Source: JAIOIW01 sp050304175 (GTDB lineage: Bacteria; Pseudomonadota; Alphaproteobacteria; Rhizobiales; Rhizobiaceae). Taken from it: DNA of 19,575 nt. The stretch's first letter is position 1; each line of letters begins with the position of its first letter. Under the pieces are notes generated by a model, which worked only from the letters and a program-made list of their open reading frames with translations, did not search any database and was not told the origin of the DNA. The translations under genes were made by a program, and so were the position numbers. Location: NCBI GenBank assembly GCA_050304175.1, contig JBNLDE010000253.1:1-19575 (forward strand). Direction: 5' to 3'. Shown here piece by piece: positions 6,181-14,646 of this stretch.

Positions 6181-8480
6181 TTGCGTCTCCTTACGCTGCT
6201 GCGACTGGATTTTTGGATCGACCGTGTTCCGCGTCGCGATCCTGCCTTCGCCTTATGAAAGGAACGTGCCATCCCCGGTAACGGACGCGGATCGGTCATC
6301 ATCTCAAATTGCATGGACCCGGCCATCGCAGCCACATTCGCAAGCCGGATCTCGACAACGTCCCCAAGCCGGTAGCCGTGACCGGTTCGGTCCCCGAACA
6401 ACGCATGGGCAGCTTCGTCATAATGATAGTACTCGTTGCCAAGCGTCGATATTGGCACGAATCCGTCGGCGCCGTATTGTGGCAGCTGTACAAAGAGACC
6501 GGCCTTGGTAACGCCCGTGATACGCCCGTCAAAGCTTTCGCCAACGCGTTCGGCGAGGTGTGCGGCGACCAGGCGGTCCACCGTGTCCCGCTCAGCCGCC
6601 ATCGCGCGGCGCTCTGCCGCGGAAATGATCGCGGCAGTATCCTCAAGGCGTGCTTCCTCGTCGCCCGTAATGGCGCCGGCGCCGAGACCGAGCGCGCCAA
6701 TCAACGCACGGTGCACGATCAGATCGGCGTAACGGCGGATCGGCGAGGTAAAATGGGCGTAGCGATGCAGGTTCAGGCCGAAATGGCCGATATTGGCCGG
6801 CGAGTAAATCGCCTGGCTTTGGCTGCGCAAGACAACCTCGTTGACCATCGCCTCGTGTTCGGTCTCGTTGACCTGGGCGAGAATCGTGTTGAACTGTCCG
6901 GGACGAAGCTGGGCGCCGCGCGCCAGTGAGAGCCCGATGGTTCGCAGGAACTCGCGCAGGGACTCTTGCTTGGCCAGAGAAGGCGTGTCGTGCACGCGGT
7001 AGATCAGCGCCTGGCGTTTTTTCTCCAGCGTTTCCGCGGCGGCCACATTGGCCTGGATCATGAACTCCTCGATCAGCTTGTGCGCGTCGAGGCGGCCTGG
7101 GACGACGACGCGGTCGACCGTTCCGTCTCTTTTGAGCAGGATCTTGCGCTCCGGGATATCGAGTTCTAGCGGCTCGCGGGCCCGCCGTCCCCGTGACAGG
7201 GCAGCATAGGCGGCCCATAGCGGTTTCAGGACCGGTTCGAGCAGGGGAGCAGCAGTCTCGTCCGGCGCGCCGTCGATCGCGGTCTGTGCCTGCACATAGG
7301 ACAGCTTTGCCGCAGAACGGATCATGACCCGATGAAAGGCGTGGCGAAGCTTGCGGCCCTGCGCATCGAAAACCATGCGGACCGCAAGTGCCGGGCGGTC
7401 CTCTTTCTCGCGCAGCGAGCACAGATCGTTGGAAATGCGCTCGGGCAGCATCGGCACCACGCGGTCCGGGAAATATACCGAGTTGCCGCGTTTCAAGGCT
7501 TCCCGGTCGAGCGGAGATCCCGGCGTCACGTAAGCGGCCACATCGGCAATCGCGACGGTCACCACATGTCCGCCGGGGTTCTTGTCGTCGGCGTCGGGTA
7601 CCGCGTGCACCGCGTCGTCATGATCCTTTGCGTCGGCGGGGTCGATCGTGACCAGCGGAAGGTCGCGCCAATCCTCGCGGCTTTTCATCGTCGCCGGCTT
7701 GGCAGCCTTGGCATCTTCCAGGACTTCGGACGGGAAAACGTGCGGGATGTCATGCGCGTGGATGGCGATCATCGACACCGCCTTCTCGCTGACCAGCGAA
7801 CCGATGACGGTTCTGACCTTGCCGCGCGGCAGGCCGTATTTGTGCCGACCGATCTGCTCGACTTCGACAAGATCTCCGGGCTTGGCGCTGCCCGCAAATT
7901 CCGGTTCGATCAGCATTTCGGACTGCCGCCGTTCCACCGGCTCGATGCGCAGGCTGCCGTCATCGGCCTCGCGGAAAACGCCCAGCACGGCCTCGCGCCG
8001 GCGGTCAAGCGCTTTCATGATACGGGCAGTGTAGGGCGGGCCGGCTTCGTCCTCCGACGGAAAAATCCGCGCGAGCGCGCGATCACCGATACCCGGCGCG
8101 GGACCGCCTGCCTTCTTTTGCGCGCGCACCGCGATCAGCGGGGCCGGGCCTTCCACGTCGTCCCATTCGACCGGACGCGCCAACAGGCCGCCACCCGCAT
8201 CGCGCGAGAAGATATCGATCACCAGCACCGGGGGCAGGGCGCCGGGACGCTGCAATCGCTTGCGCCGCTTTTCCAGCAGTCCATCGTCTTCCATCCCGCG
8301 CAGCATCTGCTTGAGTTCGACGCGGGCCGCGCCTTTCAGCGAAAAGGCCTTGGCGATATCGCGCCTGGAGGCCCGGTCAGGGTGTTCGGCGATGAAGGCA
8401 AGAATATCGTCGCGCGTCGGCATCTGTCCGGCGCTGCCATGCCTTGCGCCCCGGCCGTGACGATCCTTCTTGTGCGCCAT
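6177..8480 (-). CDS. rnr: Ribonuclease R
   Basis: 767 residues. In order: an N-terminal winged-helix region (about 20-80), cold-shock-type RNA-binding segments (about 85-230), the RNB catalytic domain, a C-terminal S1 domain (about 655-735), and a basic tail. The RNB metal site is intact in DPADAKDHDDAV (D280, D286, D288, D289), matching the family's catalytic aspartates. It is a processive 3'-5' exoribonuclease for structured RNA, including rRNA and mRNA turnover. The start is ATG 8478-8480, which overlaps the topA stop by one base (TGATG). An in-frame TTG one codon upstream is a weaker option. The gene is coupled to topA and to DUF983 downstream. Confidence 0.96.
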   Translation of the reverse strand: MAHKKDRHGRGARHGSAGQMPTRDDILAFIAEHPDRASRRDIAKAFSLKGAARVELKQMLRGMEDDGLLEKRRKRLQRPGALPPVLVIDIFSRDAGGGLLARPVEWDDVEGPAPLIAVRAQKKAGGPAPGIGDRALARIFPSEDEAGPPYTARIMKALDRRREAVLGVFREADDGSLRIEPVERRQSEMLIEPEFAGSAKPGDLVEVEQIGRHKYGLPRGKVRTVIGSLVSEKAVSMIAIHAHDIPHVFPSEVLEDAKAAKPATMKSREDWRDLPLVTIDPADAKDHDDAVHAVPDADDKNPGGHVVTVAIADVAAYVTPGSPLDREALKRGNSVYFPDRVVPMLPERISNDLCSLREKEDRPALAVRMVFDAQGRKLRHAFHRVMIRSAAKLSYVQAQTAIDGAPDETAAPLLEPVLKPLWAAYAALSRGRRAREPLELDIPERKILLKRDGTVDRVVVPGRLDAHKLIEEFMIQANVAAAETLEKKRQALIYRVHDTPSLAKQESLREFLRTIGLSLARGAQLRPGQFNTILAQVNETEHEAMVNEVVLRSQSQAIYSPANIGHFGLNLHRYAHFTSPIRRYADLIVHRALIGALGLGAGAITGDEEARLEDTAAIISAAERRAMAAERDTVDRLVAAHLAERVGESFDGRITGVTKAGLFVQLPQYGADGFVPISTLGNEYYHYDEAAHALFGDRTGHGYRLGDVVEIRLANVAAMAGSMQFEMMTDPRPLPGMARSFHKAKAGSRRGTRSIQKSSRSSVRRRK

Positions 8481-11065
8481 CAAGCCTTCTTCTTTGCCGC
8501 CGGTTTCTTTTTCGCGGCGGTTTTACGGCCACCCTTGGCAGTCTTGCCACCCTTGGTCGCCTTTTCCGCAATTAATGCAAGTGCTTCCTCGACTGTAACC
8601 GCCGTGGGGTCCTTGCCCTTGGGCAGGGTCGCGTTGATCTTTCCGTAGTTGACATACGGCCCGTAGCGGCCATCGCGGACGGTGATCTTGCCGCCGCCGT
8701 CGGGGTGATCTCCCAGATCCTTGATGGCCGCCGGCGCCGAACGCCGGCCGGGACCCTTGGCGAGCTTTTCGGCCAGCACCGTGACCGCGCGGTTGATCCC
8801 GATGGAAAAGACGTCCTCGATCGATTCGACGTTGGCATAGGTGCCGTCGTGCAGGACGAACGGGCCGTAGCGCCCGAGGCCGGCCGATATCATCTTGCCG
8901 GTTTCCGGGTGGGCGCCGACGTCGCGCGGCAGCGACAGCAGTGCAAGCGCCTTTTCGTGGTCGATGCTGTCGGGCGTCCAGCCCTTCGGCAGGCTGGAGC
9001 GCTTGGCTTCCTTGCCCTCGCCGCGCTGGACATAGGGACCGAACCGCCCGGACCGCAAGGTGATCTCTTCATCCGTGTAGGGGTCCGTGCCCAGCACCTT
9101 GGTGCCGTTTTCAAGGCCGCCGGCGCCTGCATCGCCATTGCCGTTCTCGCCAAGTTGCCGCGTAAAGCCGCATTCCGGATAGTTCGAACAGCCGACAAAG
9201 GCGCCGTATTTGCCAAGCTTCAGCGAAAGCTGGCCGGTTCCGCATTTGGGGCAGACACGCGGATCGCTGCCGTCTTCGCGCGCCGGAAACGCCAGGGGCG
9301 CAAGCTCTTCGTTCAGCGCATCGAGCACATCGGTAACGCGCAGCTCCTTGGTTTCGTCCACGTGACGGGTGAACTCCGTCCAGAAGTCGCGCAGCACATC
9401 CTTCCAGAGCAACCGGCCGTCGGAAATGCGGTCGAGCTTCTCCTCGAGATCGGCCGTGAAATCGTATTCCACGTAGCGTTCGAAGAAGCTCTCCAGGAAA
9501 GATGTCACCAGCCGGCCCTTGGCCTCGGGAATGAGCTTTCTCTTGTCGACGCGCACATAGTCGCGGGTTTCGAGCGTTTGCAGCGTCGCGGCGTAGGTCG
9601 AGGGGCGGCCGATGCCGAGCTCTTCCATTTTCTTGATGAGGGTGGCTTCGGAGTAGCGCGGCGGCGGCTCGGTGGTGTGGGCCGTGACGGTGATCTTTTC
9701 GCGCGTGAGGGATTCATGCGCCTTGATCTCGGGCAGACGTCCGTCGTCCTCGCCTTCGGCGTCCTCGTCCTTCTGCTCGGTATAGGCAGCGAGAAATCCG
9801 TCGAAGCGGATCACCTGGCCGGTCGCCCGCAACTCAGCCGGTTCACCTCCGTCGGTTGCAGCGATCTCAACTGTCGTGCGTTCGATCTCGGCATGCTGCA
9901 TCTGGCTCGCGATCGCCCGCTTCCAGATCATTTCATAGAGACGGATCTGGTCGGCATCGAGATATTGCCGCACCGAGGCCGGCGTGCGCATGAATCCGGT
10001 CGGCCGTATCGCTTCGTGCGCTTCCTGGGCGTTTTTCGCCTTGGTCGAGTAATAGCGCGGCTTTTCCGGCAGGTATTGCTGGCCGAATTCCTTGCCGATC
10101 GCCTCGCGTGCCGCTTCGATCGCCTCCGGCGCCATCTGGACGCCGTCGGTTCGCATATAGGTGATCAGGCCGGTGGTTTCGCCGCCGATATCGACGCCTT
10201 CATAGAGGCGCTGGGCGATCTGCATGGTCCGTGTGGCACCGAATCCGAGCCGCGACGACGCGGCCTGCTGCAGAGTGGAGGTGGTGAAAGGCGGACCGGG
10301 GTTGCGGCGGGTCGGCTTGGCCTCGACAGAGGTCACCGAAAAGGAGGAATTCTCCAGGACTGTCCTGATATGGTCGGCTTCTTCTTGGGACCGGATGTCA
10401 AGTTTTTGCGCCTTCTTACCGTCGAAGCGCGTCAGCCGGGCCTCGAAAGCCTCGTTGCGCGGCGTGAGGAAGGTTCCGGCCAGCAGCCAGTAGTCCTCGC
10501 GCACGAAGCGCTCGATCTCCGCTTCGCGGTCGCAGACGAGACGCAGGGCGACCGACTGGACGCGGCCTGCCGAGCGCGCACCCGGCAGCTTGCGCCAGAG
10601 CACCGGCGACAGCGTAAACCCGACCAGATAGTCGAGTGCACGGCGCGCCAGGTAGGCATCGACCAGGTTGGCATCGATGTGGCGCGGCTCTGCCATGGCC
10701 TTGAGTACCGCTGACTTGGTGATCGCGTTGAACACAACGCGGCTGACCGGCTTGTCCTTCAGCACCTTCTTTTGCTTAAGAACCTCGAGCACGTGCCAGG
10801 AGATGGCCTCTCCCTCGCGATCGGGGTCGGTGGCCAGGATGACGCCGTCGGCATCCTTGACCGCCTTGGAGATTTCCGACAGGCGTTTCGTGGAAGGGCC
10901 ATCCATCTGCCACGACATTTCGAAATCATCGTCGGGACGGACGGAGCCGTCCTTGGGCGGCAGATCTCGCACATGGCCGAACGAGGCGAAGACCTTGTAG
11001 TCGCGCCCAAGATACTTGTTGATCGTTTTCGCCTTTGCCGGCGACTCGACGATGACGACGTCCAT
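8480..11065 (-). CDS. topA: DNA topoisomerase I (type IA)
   Basis: 861 residues. The N-terminal TOPRIM domain opens MDVVIVESPAKAKTI and contains DPDREGEAI (about 81-89). The catalytic tyrosine is Tyr303 in LITYMRTDG, and SAGRVQSVALR (about 165-175) is conserved. One C4 zinc finger (C605, C608, C626, C632) is followed by three GRYGPYV-type C-terminal repeats and a Lys/Ala-rich tail (about 835-861). It relaxes negative supercoils by single-strand passage. The ATG at 11063-11065 was chosen because the family begins MDVVIVESP; the frame extends 14 codons further with no homology. It is the first gene of the topA-rnr-DUF983-NUDIX-MFS operon, with a candidate promoter 137 bases upstream. Confidence 0.97.
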   Translation of the reverse strand: MDVVIVESPAKAKTINKYLGRDYKVFASFGHVRDLPPKDGSVRPDDDFEMSWQMDGPSTKRLSEISKAVKDADGVILATDPDREGEAISWHVLEVLKQKKVLKDKPVSRVVFNAITKSAVLKAMAEPRHIDANLVDAYLARRALDYLVGFTLSPVLWRKLPGARSAGRVQSVALRLVCDREAEIERFVREDYWLLAGTFLTPRNEAFEARLTRFDGKKAQKLDIRSQEEADHIRTVLENSSFSVTSVEAKPTRRNPGPPFTTSTLQQAASSRLGFGATRTMQIAQRLYEGVDIGGETTGLITYMRTDGVQMAPEAIEAAREAIGKEFGQQYLPEKPRYYSTKAKNAQEAHEAIRPTGFMRTPASVRQYLDADQIRLYEMIWKRAIASQMQHAEIERTTVEIAATDGGEPAELRATGQVIRFDGFLAAYTEQKDEDAEGEDDGRLPEIKAHESLTREKITVTAHTTEPPPRYSEATLIKKMEELGIGRPSTYAATLQTLETRDYVRVDKRKLIPEAKGRLVTSFLESFFERYVEYDFTADLEEKLDRISDGRLLWKDVLRDFWTEFTRHVDETKELRVTDVLDALNEELAPLAFPAREDGSDPRVCPKCGTGQLSLKLGKYGAFVGCSNYPECGFTRQLGENGNGDAGAGGLENGTKVLGTDPYTDEEITLRSGRFGPYVQRGEGKEAKRSSLPKGWTPDSIDHEKALALLSLPRDVGAHPETGKMISAGLGRYGPFVLHDGTYANVESIEDVFSIGINRAVTVLAEKLAKGPGRRSAPAAIKDLGDHPDGGGKITVRDGRYGPYVNYGKINATLPKGKDPTAVTVEEALALIAEKATKGGKTAKGGRKTAAKKKPAAKKKA

Positions 11066-11201
11066 GGATTGCCCGGGATTGGGAAAGGCGCAATCCCACG
11101 ATGGCACCCTTCGTTGTTCGAATTGCCTGTCAAATGGCGGTCGAAATCTGCGCGGTCAAGCCTCTTTGGCAGTTTTGGTTCACTACAGCAAGGAAATACA
11201 A

Positions 11202-11251
11202 TCTATAAGCGCGAAAAGACGTATTGCAATTAAAGGTGAAGAGAATATAAT
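11202..11251. promoter_or_regulatory. Divergent promoter pair sharing a palindromic -35
   Basis: TTGCAA (11224-11229) is its own reverse complement. On the plus strand, TATAAT (11246-11251) lies 16 bases downstream, which would drive the small gene at 11346. On the minus strand, TATAGA (11207-11202) also lies exactly 16 bases away, which would drive topA. The surrounding 130 bases are visibly AT-richer than the rest of the window, as expected for a promoter zone. The 280 bases from 11066 to 11345 hold no other gene I can support. A separate TTGACA on the minus strand at 11133-11128 has no good -10. Confidence 0.5.
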
Positions 11252-11345
11252 CCTGTTGCATGTATTTTGTGAACTTCATTCGGATGGAGGAACATGGCAG
11301 GCCGTCCGGATTTACGCGTACGCCACAGGTAGCAGATTCCGGGCA

Positions 11346-11560
11346 ATGACCGATTCCAGGTACCGGCGCACCGATGCCCAAGATTACATCCAGAGCATGC
11401 TGGGGCAGCTTCGGACCATGGCGGAGGCCGAGCGATGCGATGGTCTGCCGACATGATCGAGATGGCCTATGTCGAGGCCAGCGACATCATACACGGTACC
11501 CGGCCGCATCGCCTGGAGCAAACGGTGAAGCAGGAGCGACGGCTGATTTCCGAGAAATAG
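11346..11560 (+). pseudogene. Small conserved-looking gene split by an apparent -1 frameshift
   Basis: Two short frames abut. The first (11346-11456, 36 residues) reads MTDSRYRRTDAQDYIQSMLG…AEAERCDGLPT and ends at TGA 11454-11456. The second (11453-11560, 35 residues) reads MIEMAYVEASDIIHGTRPHR… The join is ATGA. From memory, rhizobial genomes carry a protein of about 65-70 residues with DYI..MLGQLR.MAEAER.DML.Y.IEMAYVEA.DI in one frame. Restoring one base in CCG-AC-ATG (as CCG-TAC-ATG) would give CDGLPYMIEMAYVEA here. So this is a frameshifted gene, a sequencing error, or less likely a coupled two-peptide design. It has a good TATAAT promoter, poor ribosome-binding sites and unknown function. 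It converges on dprA. Confidence 0.5.
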
Positions 11561-11566
11561 CCGGCC

Positions 11567-12694
11567 TCAAAGAACGATTGACACCTGGTTGCCGGGATGG
11601 CGCTCGAGCCGTCCGGCGAGGTCGAGTTCCAGCAGGATCGCGTAAACCTGAGCGGGATGCAGCCCCGTGTGGCGGATGACTTCGTCTATGCCGACAGGCG
11701 TCGGTCCAAGCGCCTGAATGACGCCGGCGCGATCTTCGTCTCCCGGCGGCGGTGTTGCTGTGAAATCGTCCGGTTCCTCGAGTTCGTCGTCACCGAAGAA
11801 TTGCCGGTCGTGAAGCGATTGCAAATTGTCGATCACGTCGCGGGCTTCGGTGACCAGGATCGCGCCGTCCTTCAGTAGCCCGTTGGAACCCGCCGCGCGC
11901 GGATCGAGCGGCGAACCGGGAACGGCAAAAACCAGGCGGCCCATGTCGCCGGCAAGGCGGGCCGAAATGAGGGAACCGGACCGCTTGGCCGCCTCGACGA
12001 CCAAAAGGCCGAGCGACAGGCCGGCCACAAGGCGGTTGCGGCGCGGGAAATCATGCGCGCGCGGCTCCCAGCCTGCCGGCATTTCCGACACGGCCGCTCC
12101 GCCGGCCTCGATCAGGTCTTCCAGCAGCGTGACATTTTCCGGCGGGTAGGGCCTGTCGATGCCCCCGGCCAGAACCGCAACCGTGCCAGTCCGCATGGCG
12201 CCTTCATGCGCCGCGGCATCGATGCCGCGGGCGAGGCCGGAGATAACTGCGTGCTCCGCCTTTCCTAGTTCACCGGCAATCATGCGCGCGATCTTGATGC
12301 CCGACAGCGAGGCGTTGCGCGCGCCGACGATTGCGACAGCCGGCATGGCGAAGACATCAGCATTGCCGCGAACCGCGATCAATGGCGGCGGATTGTCCAT
12401 GTTGCGCAACACGGCCGGATAATCATCCTCGCCGATTGCCGTGATCCGCGCTCCGGCCTTTTCGGTCCGCGCCAATTCGTCTTCGGCCGCCGATATGCTC
12501 GGCACGCGCGGCAGCCGCTTCGCGCCGCCGCGACTGGCCAACTCGGGAAGCAGATCAATCGCGGTTTCTGCCGACCCATATCGGCTGATCAGGTCGCGAA
12601 AGGTCGCGGGGCCGACATTTTCGGTGCGGATCAGGCGTAGCCAATTGATGCGCTGCCGGTCGCTTAGGCGCGGTCGACCGGCGCCTGAGCTCAT
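11567..12694 (-). CDS. dprA: DNA-processing protein DprA
   Basis: 375 residues. An N-terminal helical/SAM-like region (about 12-65) precedes the Rossmann-like DprA core (about 108-295) with AIVGARNAS (121-129), SGLARGIDAAAH (152-163), HDFPRRNR (214-221) and RSGSLISA (238-245). A C-terminal winged helix follows (about 325-375: GIDEVIRHTGLHPAQVYAIL). DprA binds single-stranded DNA and loads RecA during natural transformation; it is also widespread in bacteria not known to be competent. The ATG overlaps the plsY stop (ATGA at 12691-12694). It is the last gene of the pyrB operon, and the stop is 6 bases from the end of the small + strand gene. Confidence 0.95.
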   Translation of the reverse strand: MSSGAGRPRLSDRQRINWLRLIRTENVGPATFRDLISRYGSAETAIDLLPELASRGGAKRLPRVPSISAAEDELARTEKAGARITAIGEDDYPAVLRNMDNPPPLIAVRGNADVFAMPAVAIVGARNASLSGIKIARMIAGELGKAEHAVISGLARGIDAAAHEGAMRTGTVAVLAGGIDRPYPPENVTLLEDLIEAGGAAVSEMPAGWEPRAHDFPRRNRLVAGLSLGLLVVEAAKRSGSLISARLAGDMGRLVFAVPGSPLDPRAAGSNGLLKDGAILVTEARDVIDNLQSLHDRQFFGDDELEEPDDFTATPPPGDEDRAGVIQALGPTPVGIDEVIRHTGLHPAQVYAILLELDLAGRLERHPGNQVSIVL

Positions 12695-13320
12695 TTCTTC
12701 GCGCCGATCCTGGATTCGGTGCCCGCAAGTAGCCGCGAAATGTTGGCCCTGTGCTTGATGAAGACGACAATACTCATCAGGGCGAACAGCACGGCCAACG
12801 GCGCCATTTCAAGCCGCAGCAAGGCGATCGGGACGAATACGGCGGCAGTAAGTGCGGCAAGCGAGGAAAAACGGAAGACCAGCGCCATGCCGATCCAAAC
12901 GACGGCGAAGGCAATCAGGCCCTGCCAGCTCAACGCCGCGAGAACGCCCAGATAAGTCGCAACACCCTTGCCGCCCTTGAAGCCGAGCCACACCGGATAG
13001 AGATGACCCAGGAAGGCGGCGAATCCGCCCACCATCGCCGGCAATCCGCTCAGGCCGAAACGGTCGCCAAGCCACAAGATGACGAGCACGGGAATTGTCC
13101 CCTTGAGCGCATCGGCGAGCAGCGTGAGGGCGGCGAGCCACCGGTTGCCGGTCCGCAGGACATTGGTCGCGCCGATATTACCTGAGCCTATAGTGCGAAC
13201 GTCTCCCAGTCCGGCCGCCCGGGTTATCAGCAAACCGAAGGGAATGGATCCGCACAGATATCCAAAAACGAGCGCGACGATCGTCAAAACCCAGTCCGAA
13301 GCTAGTTCAGTACCCCCCAT
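12691..13320 (-). CDS. plsY: Glycerol-3-phosphate acyltransferase PlsY
   Basis: A 209-residue polytopic inner-membrane protein with the three PlsY motifs: GSGNIGATN (45-53), GHLYPVWLGFKGGKGVAT (105-122) and KHRANISRLLAGTE (189-202). It transfers the acyl group from acyl-phosphate (made by PlsX) to glycerol-3-phosphate, the first step of phospholipid synthesis. The N-terminal GYLCGSIPFG is also typical. The length is normal. It starts 36 bases after the pyrC-like stop and overlaps dprA by four bases. No alternative start is needed. Confidence 0.96.
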   Translation of the reverse strand: MGGTELASDWVLTIVALVFGYLCGSIPFGLLITRAAGLGDVRTIGSGNIGATNVLRTGNRWLAALTLLADALKGTIPVLVILWLGDRFGLSGLPAMVGGFAAFLGHLYPVWLGFKGGKGVATYLGVLAALSWQGLIAFAVVWIGMALVFRFSSLAALTAAVFVPIALLRLEMAPLAVLFALMSIVVFIKHRANISRLLAGTESRIGAKK

Positions 13321-13356
13321 ACAGACAGCCTCCGTCCTTGTAATCGCATTAAAATT

Positions 13357-14646
13357 TCAGGCCGAAAATACCGTGCGGCCTGCTACCATAGTTTGCAAGA
13401 CACGCCCCTGCAACCGGGCTCCTTCGAAGCAAGTATTCTTGGACCGCGACCGGATGTCGGCTTCGCGGACGATCCACGGCTCGTCGAGATCGACGATGAC
13501 GAGATCTGCGGGCGCTCCGGGCTTCAGGGTTCCACCCTCGAGCCCGAACAGGCGGGCGGGGGCGGTGGACAAAACCTCAACGACCCGCATCAGCGGCAGA
13601 TCGCCGTTGTGATAAAGCCGCAACATGGCGCCGAGCAAGGTTTCCAGTCCGATCGCCCCGACGGCGGCATCGGCGAAGGGAAGCCGCTTGGTGTCGACGT
13701 CCTGCGGATCGTGCGACGAGACGACGATGTCGACGGTCCCGTTGCTGACCGCTTCGATCATGGCGAGCCGGTCGTCTTCGTGACGCAATGGCGGCGACAG
13801 GCGGTAGAAGGTCCTGTACTGGCCGACATCGTTTTCGTTGAGAGACAGATGGTTGATCGAGACCCCGGCTGTGATATTGCCGCCCTCGTTCTTGGTTTGC
13901 GCAATCGCCTGTGCCGACATCGCAGTCGAAATCTTGGCGGCGTGATAGCGGCCGCCGGTCAACCTGGCGAGCATGAGATCGCGCTGCAGCGGGATCAGTT
14001 CCGCTTCGCGCGGGATCCCCGGCAAGCCGAGCCAGCTGGCAAACAGGCCTTCGTTCATTACACCCGAACCGGCGAGATCGCGATCCTGCGTTTCATGCAG
14101 GATGACAGCGTCGAAGTCCCGCGCATAGGTGAGCACCCGGCGCATCACGGCTGCTGAGGCCACGGTGTTGCGGCCGTCGGTGAAGGCGACGGCGCCGGCG
14201 CTCTTCAAGAGGCCAATCTCGGTCATGTCGCGGCCGGCCAGACCCTTGGTCATGGCAGCAGCGGGAAATACGCGGACCTTTGCCGTGTCGCGCGCGGTCC
14301 GCAACACGAATTCGACCAGCGCAATATCGTCAATCACCGGGTTGGTATCGGGCATCATAACGACCGAGGTTATACCGCCTGCGGCGGCCGCCTGGCTGGC
14401 CGACTCGATGGTTTCGCGGTGCTCGGCACCCGGTTCGCCGACAAATACCCTGCCGTCGACGAGGCCGGGTAAAATGGTCTTGCCGGCGCAGTCGATCACT
14501 TCGGCGCCGTCGGGCGCGCCCTGGTTGAGTGCACTCGCGCCAGCTTCAGCTATCCGTCCCCGCTCAATGATCACCGAACCGTTTTCGTCGATCCCGCGCG
14601 ACGGGTCGACGATGCGCGCATTGGCCAGGACGCGTGCAGCGCTCAT
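13357..14646 (-). CDS. pyrC: Dihydroorotase-like protein, probably non-catalytic (PyrC'/PyrX type)
   Basis: 429 residues with an amidohydrolase fold of dihydroorotase type: PGLVD, GGITSVVMMPDTNP (90-103), AFTDG, SPPLR (284-288) and GLE.G.LKPGAPADLVIVD near the end. The metal site is badly eroded. The expected HxH after PGLVD is Arg66-Val-Phe68. The histidine of the HxSt motif is Lys238 (YHAAKIST). The catalytic Asp of TDHAPH is Ser311 (SSHDPQ), and that motif's second His is Gln315. Asp157 and His184 remain. Pseudomonas-type PyrC' proteins lose these residues and serve as structural partners of PyrB. It overlaps pyrB as ATGA, which fits a PyrB partner. A true dihydroorotase should exist elsewhere. 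Routine annotation would call this pyrC. Confidence 0.88.
   Translation of the reverse strand: MSAARVLANARIVDPSRGIDENGSVIIERGRIAEAGASALNQGAPDGAEVIDCAGKTILPGLVDGRVFVGEPGAEHRETIESASQAAAAGGITSVVMMPDTNPVIDDIALVEFVLRTARDTAKVRVFPAAAMTKGLAGRDMTEIGLLKSAGAVAFTDGRNTVASAAVMRRVLTYARDFDAVILHETQDRDLAGSGVMNEGLFASWLGLPGIPREAELIPLQRDLMLARLTGGRYHAAKISTAMSAQAIAQTKNEGGNITAGVSINHLSLNENDVGQYRTFYRLSPPLRHEDDRLAMIEAVSNGTVDIVVSSHDPQDVDTKRLPFADAAVGAIGLETLLGAMLRLYHNGDLPLMRVVEVLSTAPARLFGLEGGTLKPGAPADLVIVDLDEPWIVREADIRSRSKNTCFEGARLQGRVLQTMVAGRTVFSA

Noticed and set aside
8481..8483. TTG one codon upstream as the rnr start
   Set aside because: ATG at 8478-8480 forms the usual TGATG overlap with topA, and the extra codon adds nothing conserved.
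8705..10714. Long open frame (669 codons) on the + strand antisense to topA, and a similar one at 7332-8648 antisense to rnr
   Set aside because: Both lie wholly opposite strongly conserved genes, and their translations are Arg/Gly/His-rich without recognisable domains. High-GC coding DNA commonly leaves the opposite frame open.
11294..11332. Twelve-codon leader peptide (MAGRPDLRVRHR) with GGAGG upstream, before the small + strand gene
   Set aside because: The spacing from GGAGG to ATG is only 3 bases and the peptide has no run of regulatory codons. It shares the frame of the second half of the split gene but ends at TAG, so attenuation is not supported.
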